Shown piece after piece: positions 59,507 through 64,000 of a DNA stretch of 64,000 nucleotides. This DNA is from Xanthobacter sp. NM-59 (GTDB lineage: Bacteria > Pseudomonadota > Alphaproteobacteria > Rhizobiales > Xanthobacteraceae). The notes below the pieces were generated by a model that saw only the letters and a list, made by a program, of their open reading frames with translations, was not told the origin of the DNA and did no database searches. The stretch is taken from assembly GCF_021401125.1 (NCBI RefSeq), contig NZ_JACBFQ010000001.1:1094443-1158442 (forward strand). Direction: 5' to 3'. The stretch's first letter is position 1; every line of letters starts with the position of its first letter. A program made the position numbers and the translations under genes.

Positions 59507-61600
59507 ATGCGCCCGGCTTCGCTCGATCCGCTGTTCGCGCCTCTCGACAGTCTTCCCGGCATTGGCCCGAAGCTGTTGCGCCCGTTTGCGCGCCTTCTCG
59601 GGCGTGATCCGCCGCGGGTGCTGGACCTGCTGTTCCACATGCCGTCGCAGTTTGTGGACCGGCGCGCACGCCCCTCCATTGCCGAGGCGATTCCCGAGAC
59701 GGATGTGACCCTTGAGGTGCATGTGGAGGGCCACCAGCACCCGCCGGAAGGCAGCCGGGCGCCCCACCGCACCTATGTTTCAGATGCCAGCGGCAGCCTG
59801 GTGGTCGCGCATTTCAAGATGGATCGCGCCCGGCTGGAACACATGCTGCCGGTGGGCTCCACGCGCTGGTTGTGCGGCCGCATCGCGCTCTATGATGGCA
59901 TGCGGCAGATGACCCATCCGGATCGCATCCTCGACGCTGCGGGGCTTGCCCGGCTGCCGCCGGTGGAACAGGTCTATCCGCTGGTGGAGGGCCTCGCGCC
60001 CGGCTATCTGCGCCGCGCCATCGAGGCCGCCCTCGGTCGGGTGCCCGAACTTACGGAGTGGATCCCTCCGGCGCTGGGGGCCGCCCAGGGCTGGCCCGCC
60101 TTTCGCGAGGCGCTCACCCGGATCCACCGCCCGCAATCGCCCGAGGAGGCGGTGCCCACCGGCGCGCCCTGGCGCCGGCTGGCGTTTGACGAGCTGTTCG
60201 CCCACCAGCTCACCCTTGCTTTCGTTCGCTCCCGGGAAGAGCGCACGGGCGGACGCTCCACGGTCGGCGACGGCAGCCTTTCGCGGCGCATCCTCGCCGC
60301 TCTGCCTTTCGCCCTCACCGGCGCGCAGCAGCAGGCGCTGGAAGCGATCCGCGCCGACCTTGCGGCCGAGCGGCGGATGCTGCGCCTGCTCCAGGGGGAT
60401 GTGGGGTCCGGCAAGACCGTGGTGGCGCTGCTGGCCGCCGCCACCGCCATGGAAGCGGGCCGGCAGGCGGCGCTGATGGCGCCCACCGAGATCCTCGCCC
60501 GCCAGCACCTGGAAACCATCGCCCCCCTCGCGGAGGCGGCCGGCATCCGGGTGGCGGTGCTGACCGGGCGCGAAAAGGGCAAGGCGCGCGCGGCGCTGCT
60601 GGACGACCTGGCAGCGGGGCGCACCCAGCTCCTCATCGGCACCCACGCCCTCATCCAGGACGATGTTGCGTTTCAAGACCTCGCCTTCGTCGTCGTGGAC
60701 GAGCAGCACCGCTTCGGCGTGGAACAGCGGCTGGCCCTGGCGCGCAAGGGCCAGGGCGTCGATATGCTGGTGATGACCGCCACCCCCATTCCCCGCACCC
60801 TGGTGCTGACCTTGTTCGGCGACATGGATTCCTCCGAGCTGCGGGAAAAGCCACCGGGGCGGCAGGAGGTGGACACCCGCGCCCTGCCCATGGAGCGGCT
60901 GGACGAGGTGGTGGCGGGGGTCGGCCGCGCCCTGGCGAAGGGCGCCCAGGCCTATTGGATCTGCCCGCTGGTGGAGGAGAGCGAAGCCTCGGACCTGACC
61001 TCGGTCACTGAACGGTTCGAGGATCTCAAGGCCCATTTCGGCGCCAAGGTGGATGTGGTGCACGGGCGCATGTCCGGCGCCGCGAAGGATGCGGCCATGG
61101 CCCGCTTCGCCTCGGGCGAAACCCGCCTGCTCGTGTCCACCACGGTGATCGAGGTGGGGGTGAACGTGCCCAACGCCACGCTGATGGTCATCGAGCACGC
61201 CGAACGCTTTGGCCTGGCCCAGCTGCACCAGCTGCGCGGGCGCGTGGGGCGCGGGGAAAAGGCTTCCACCTGCCTGCTGCTCTATCGCGGCCCGCTGAGC
61301 GAAACCGCCAAGGCTCGCCTTTCCGTCCTGCGCGAGAGCCAGGACGGCTTCCGGCTGGCCGAGGAAGACCTGCGGCTGCGCGGCGAAGGCGATGTGCTCG
61401 GCACCCGGCAGAGCGGCATGCCCGGCTTTCGAATCGCCCGGCAGGAGTTTCATGGCGCCGAGATGGAAGCTGCCCGCGCCGCCGCCGCGGCCATCATCCG
61501 CGAGGATCCCGAGCTGAGTGCCCCGGAATCGGAGCCGCTTCACACCCTGCTCTATCTCCATGAGCGCGACGCCGCCGTGCGGCTGCTCTCAGCGGGCTGA
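59507..61600 (+). CDS. recG: ATP-dependent DNA helicase RecG
   Basis: The 697-residue protein has the N-terminal wedge domain (SLPGIGPKLLRPFARLLGRD) and the superfamily 2 motifs QGDVGSGKTVVALL, MAPTEILARQHLE, FVVVDEQHRFGVEQR, MTATPIPRTL, VHGRMSG and HQLRGRVGRGEKAS. It remodels stalled replication forks. Length and motif order are normal. Confidence 0.95.
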   Translation: MRPASLDPLFAPLDSLPGIGPKLLRPFARLLGRDPPRVLDLLFHMPSQFVDRRARPSIAEAIPETDVTLEVHVEGHQHPPEGSRAPHRTYVSDASGSLVVAHFKMDRARLEHMLPVGSTRWLCGRIALYDGMRQMTHPDRILDAAGLARLPPVEQVYPLVEGLAPGYLRRAIEAALGRVPELTEWIPPALGAAQGWPAFREALTRIHRPQSPEEAVPTGAPWRRLAFDELFAHQLTLAFVRSREERTGGRSTVGDGSLSRRILAALPFALTGAQQQALEAIRADLAAERRMLRLLQGDVGSGKTVVALLAAATAMEAGRQAALMAPTEILARQHLETIAPLAEAAGIRVAVLTGREKGKARAALLDDLAAGRTQLLIGTHALIQDDVAFQDLAFVVVDEQHRFGVEQRLALARKGQGVDMLVMTATPIPRTLVLTLFGDMDSSELREKPPGRQEVDTRALPMERLDEVVAGVGRALAKGAQAYWICPLVEESEASDLTSVTERFEDLKAHFGAKVDVVHGRMSGAAKDAAMARFASGETRLLVSTTVIEVGVNVPNATLMVIEHAERFGLAQLHQLRGRVGRGEKASTCLLLYRGPLSETAKARLSVLRESQDGFRLAEEDLRLRGEGDVLGTRQSGMPGFRIARQEFHGAEMEAARAAAAAIIREDPELSAPESEPLHTLLYLHERDAAVRLLSAG

Positions 61601-61686
61601 CATCGCCCGACGCGCGCCGCATGCGATCAAGCCCCGGGGCCGGAGCGGGCGCATCCCGCCCCTTGCCCTGGCCAAACGGAGCCGGC

Positions 61687-62196
61687 ATGGTCGACCCCAT
61701 GACTTCCCCATCGCGCCAGCCACTGCCCCCTGGCGGCCCAGACCCGGTCCGCGACGGCCCTGTCAGTGACGGCGGCGCGGCCCCTTCCGGCACGCGCCAG
61801 GGCCAGCGGCGCGTGGATGCGCGCGCCATGCGCTCCGCCCTTTACAGGCAGATCCTGTTCGCCGCCGGAGTGGTGTTCCTCATCATCGGCATCATCGGCA
61901 TGGTCGTGCCCATGATGCCGGGCACGGTCTTCCTCATCCTGGCCGCCTGGTGCTTCACGCGCTCCTCGCCGCGGGTGGAGGCATGGCTGCTGAACCACCG
62001 CTATCTCGGCCCCAGCGTCGTCCGCTGGCGCGAGACCGGGGCCATTCCGCCCGTGGCCAAGCTGTTCGCCCTCTCCAGCTTCGTGGGCTCATTTGCCGGC
62101 TCATGGTATTTTGGAGCGCCGCAAGGCGTGCTGATCTTCCTCGCCGCGCTGTTCGCAATCCTCGCCGTCTTCATCGTCACACGGCCCAACCGCTAG
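61687..62196 (+). CDS. YbaN-family (DUF454) inner-membrane protein
   Basis: The 169-residue protein has a disordered N-terminal 60 residues rich in proline and glycine, then the DUF454 core: ILFAAGVVFLIIGIIGMVVP, MMPGTVFLILAAWCFTRSSP, VEAWLLNHRYLGPSVVRWRE and two more helices. The role of the family is unknown. ATG 61687 or 61699 are both possible. It follows recG by 86 bp in the same direction. Confidence 0.75.
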   Translation: MVDPMTSPSRQPLPPGGPDPVRDGPVSDGGAAPSGTRQGQRRVDARAMRSALYRQILFAAGVVFLIIGIIGMVVPMMPGTVFLILAAWCFTRSSPRVEAWLLNHRYLGPSVVRWRETGAIPPVAKLFALSSFVGSFAGSWYFGAPQGVLIFLAALFAILAVFIVTRPNR

Positions 62197-62229
62197 GCGG
62201 ACACAAGCCGAGGAAACACTTGAACAGGC

Positions 62230-62249
62230 AGCATTAATGCTCTGTTTTT
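62230..62249. terminator. Candidate terminator between convergent genes
   Basis: AGCATTAATGCT (62230-62241) is a self-complementary stem followed by TTTTT, between the DUF454 stop and the cyclase stop. The stem is short and AT-rich, so strength is uncertain. Confidence 0.4.
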
Positions 62250-62269
62250 AAAACATAATTTACCATAAC

Positions 62270-63445
62270 TTAAAGTGGCGCGAGAGTGGCCCCTGCCCGC
62301 TTTTGCGCGGCGCGGCAAACCTGGTTGCGTCCCCCATCCTTCGCCGCATAAAGGGCTGCGTCCGCGTGGCGGAAGGTGCTGCGCAGGTCATAGCCCGGGC
62401 CCACTTCGGCCACGCCGATGCTCACCGTCAGCGCGGGAATCCCCTCCTCCGCGCAGGTGGCGGTGGCCACCCGCAGCGCCTCGGCCTGAAGGCAGGCGCC
62501 CTCCAATCCGGTGCGATCCAGCAGCACCACGAATTCCTCACCGCCGATCCGCGCCACCACGGCCGATTGTGGCGCGCTGCGCTTCAGCATCGCACCAAAG
62601 GCGCGAATGGCGGCATCCCCCACCGCATGGCCGTGGACGTCGTTGACGGCCTTGAAATGGTCGAGGTCCAGCAGCAGCAGCGAAACCGGCCAAGCCGAGG
62701 CGGCGGCCCTTTCCAGGAGCCGCTCCGCATACTGGTCAAAGCCGCGCCGGTTGATGAGACCGGACAGAGGATCGGTTTCCGCATCGGCCTGCTTTTCCAA
62801 AATCACCGCTTGCAGGGCCTTGATGAGCAGCAGGAGTCCGGTCGCCACCAGCAGGATGCCGGAGCTGACCTGGGAGATGAGGGCGTAGGTGGTGCCGATA
62901 TAGTCGGCGGGCCTCGCACCCGTGCCGATCTGGGCCGCGATCATCGCCTTTATGGGAAAGTGCAGGGCCAGCAGGGCAAAGCTGCCGGCCAGCACCAGAT
63001 CGCCGGCGCGACGCGGGCTGTCATGCAGGATCACCCATACGCATGCCGCCATCGCCATGAAGAACGGCGATTGGTAGGCCAGTTCGCGGGCAAACGAAGG
63101 ATGCGGCAACATGGCCTGCAGCGGCAACAGGAGCAACGCGTAGACCACGAGCCCCGCCACCAGCCGCCAGGGCGGTCGCCGACGGTAAAAAAAGGCCAGC
63201 GCGGGCACCATCAGCACCAGAGCGATCGCAAAGGTGAGAAAGACGAGGATCACGAACGGCGTGGTCCAGCCGCTATAGGCCAGCCCCAGCTGCGCCACCG
63301 GCGTCAGCACGCCCACGCCATAACTGGCGGCGAACCACACCGGTGCGCGATAGCCCGGATTCAGCAGCGCAATCGTGACATAGCTCGCCGCGAACAGCAG
63401 CGCGACGGCCAGGTTCATGACGAGAGTGAATCCAGCGGGCTGCAT
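62270..63445 (-). CDS. Membrane-bound diguanylate cyclase (GGDEF)
   Basis: The 391-residue protein has about eight hydrophobic helices in residues 1-215 acting as a sensor, then a GGDEF domain: DPLSGLINRRGFDQYAERLL, LLLLDLDHFKAVNDVHGHAV and ARIGGEEFVVLLD, with the active GG(D/E)EF as GGEEF. It makes cyclic di-GMP. No EAL domain and no upstream RxxD inhibitory site were spotted. The start at 63445 (MQPAGFTLVM) precedes the first helix. Confidence 0.85.
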   Translation of the reverse strand: MQPAGFTLVMNLAVALLFAASYVTIALLNPGYRAPVWFAASYGVGVLTPVAQLGLAYSGWTTPFVILVFLTFAIALVLMVPALAFFYRRRPPWRLVAGLVVYALLLLPLQAMLPHPSFARELAYQSPFFMAMAACVWVILHDSPRRAGDLVLAGSFALLALHFPIKAMIAAQIGTGARPADYIGTTYALISQVSSGILLVATGLLLLIKALQAVILEKQADAETDPLSGLINRRGFDQYAERLLERAAASAWPVSLLLLDLDHFKAVNDVHGHAVGDAAIRAFGAMLKRSAPQSAVVARIGGEEFVVLLDRTGLEGACLQAEALRVATATCAEEGIPALTVSIGVAEVGPGYDLRSTFRHADAALYAAKDGGRNQVCRAAQKRAGATLAPL

Positions 63446-63620
63446 CCGGCTCGGTCTTCTCAGTTCCACCCACCAAGGACGTCCGGTGCACTGAACCACC
63501 GTGCCCAGCTATGGCGCACGCCAAAAGAGGCGCACCGCCATAGACGGCAAGCCCCCCTTCAAGCCTCTCCAGAGTAGCAACCTTTACCGCAATATGCACG
63601 CATTGTAGGCAATCGCCCGG

Positions 63621-64000
<380 letters not shown>

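Overview
The window is high-GC alphaproteobacterial DNA. The right half has gene neighbourhoods typical of Rhizobiales, and the family is probably Xanthobacteraceae or close to it. Supporting evidence is gyrA upstream of coaD and two cyclophilins, divergent ssb/uvrA with two GTTC-N7-GTTC LexA boxes, yajC-secD-secF followed by Mth938-like and squalene/phytoene-synthase-like genes, trmFO, an EipB-type envelope protein and glmS. The genus is an inference from gene content.

Positions 1-15,440 are an accessory region rich in nucleases. It holds a DEDDh exonuclease, an MBL-fold hydrolase coupled to a PD-(D/E)XK-like protein, a small excisionase-like HTH protein with two related small proteins, a rolling-circle-type (HUH-like) Rep, a restriction-like PD-(D/E)XK nuclease, and an AbrB-type antitoxin/Doc toxin pair. 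It ends in a leftward five-gene run: a 30-residue membrane peptide, a membrane/coiled-coil protein, an ImmA/IrrE metallopeptidase, a beta-family protein and a helicase-nuclease fusion. This looks like a defence island, and the leftward run is a candidate undescribed defence locus.

Positions 15,443-26,483 are a compact element of about 11.0 kb, flanked by an 18-bp direct repeat that matches the 3' end of tRNA-Ser(GCT). It encodes a hexameric-helicase-type replication protein whose 3' end is packed with CTTAG(CG) repeats, an HNH endonuclease, a large terminase, a leftward XRE regulator/Cas2-like operon, a divergent operator region, an HK97-type capsid, prohead protease, portal, gp6-like connector and a tyrosine integrase that ends 10 bp from the tRNA. 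It has no tail, lysis or recognisable small-terminase gene. This is the layout of a capsid-forming phage-inducible chromosomal island (cf-PICI), a satellite that would need a helper phage's tails. It is the most interesting object in the window.

Positions 26,560-64,000 are mostly chromosomal core. In order they hold a TPR/glycosyltransferase pair; GST, GNAT and GT39 genes; acylphosphatase and EipB; RidA, GDPD, a DUF482-type acyltransferase and a proteasome-like protease; two cyclophilins and coaD; a LysE exporter and gyrA; ssb and uvrA under SOS control; a DUF1127 peptide; trmFO and a kinase with a synthetase-like tail; the sec operon with two complex-I-assembly-factor homologues; an esterase lipoprotein, pcm, recG, a DUF454 protein, a diguanylate cyclase and the 3' end of glmS. 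Two gaps of more than 1 kb (39,020-40,235 and 48,135-49,272) hold no convincing gene.
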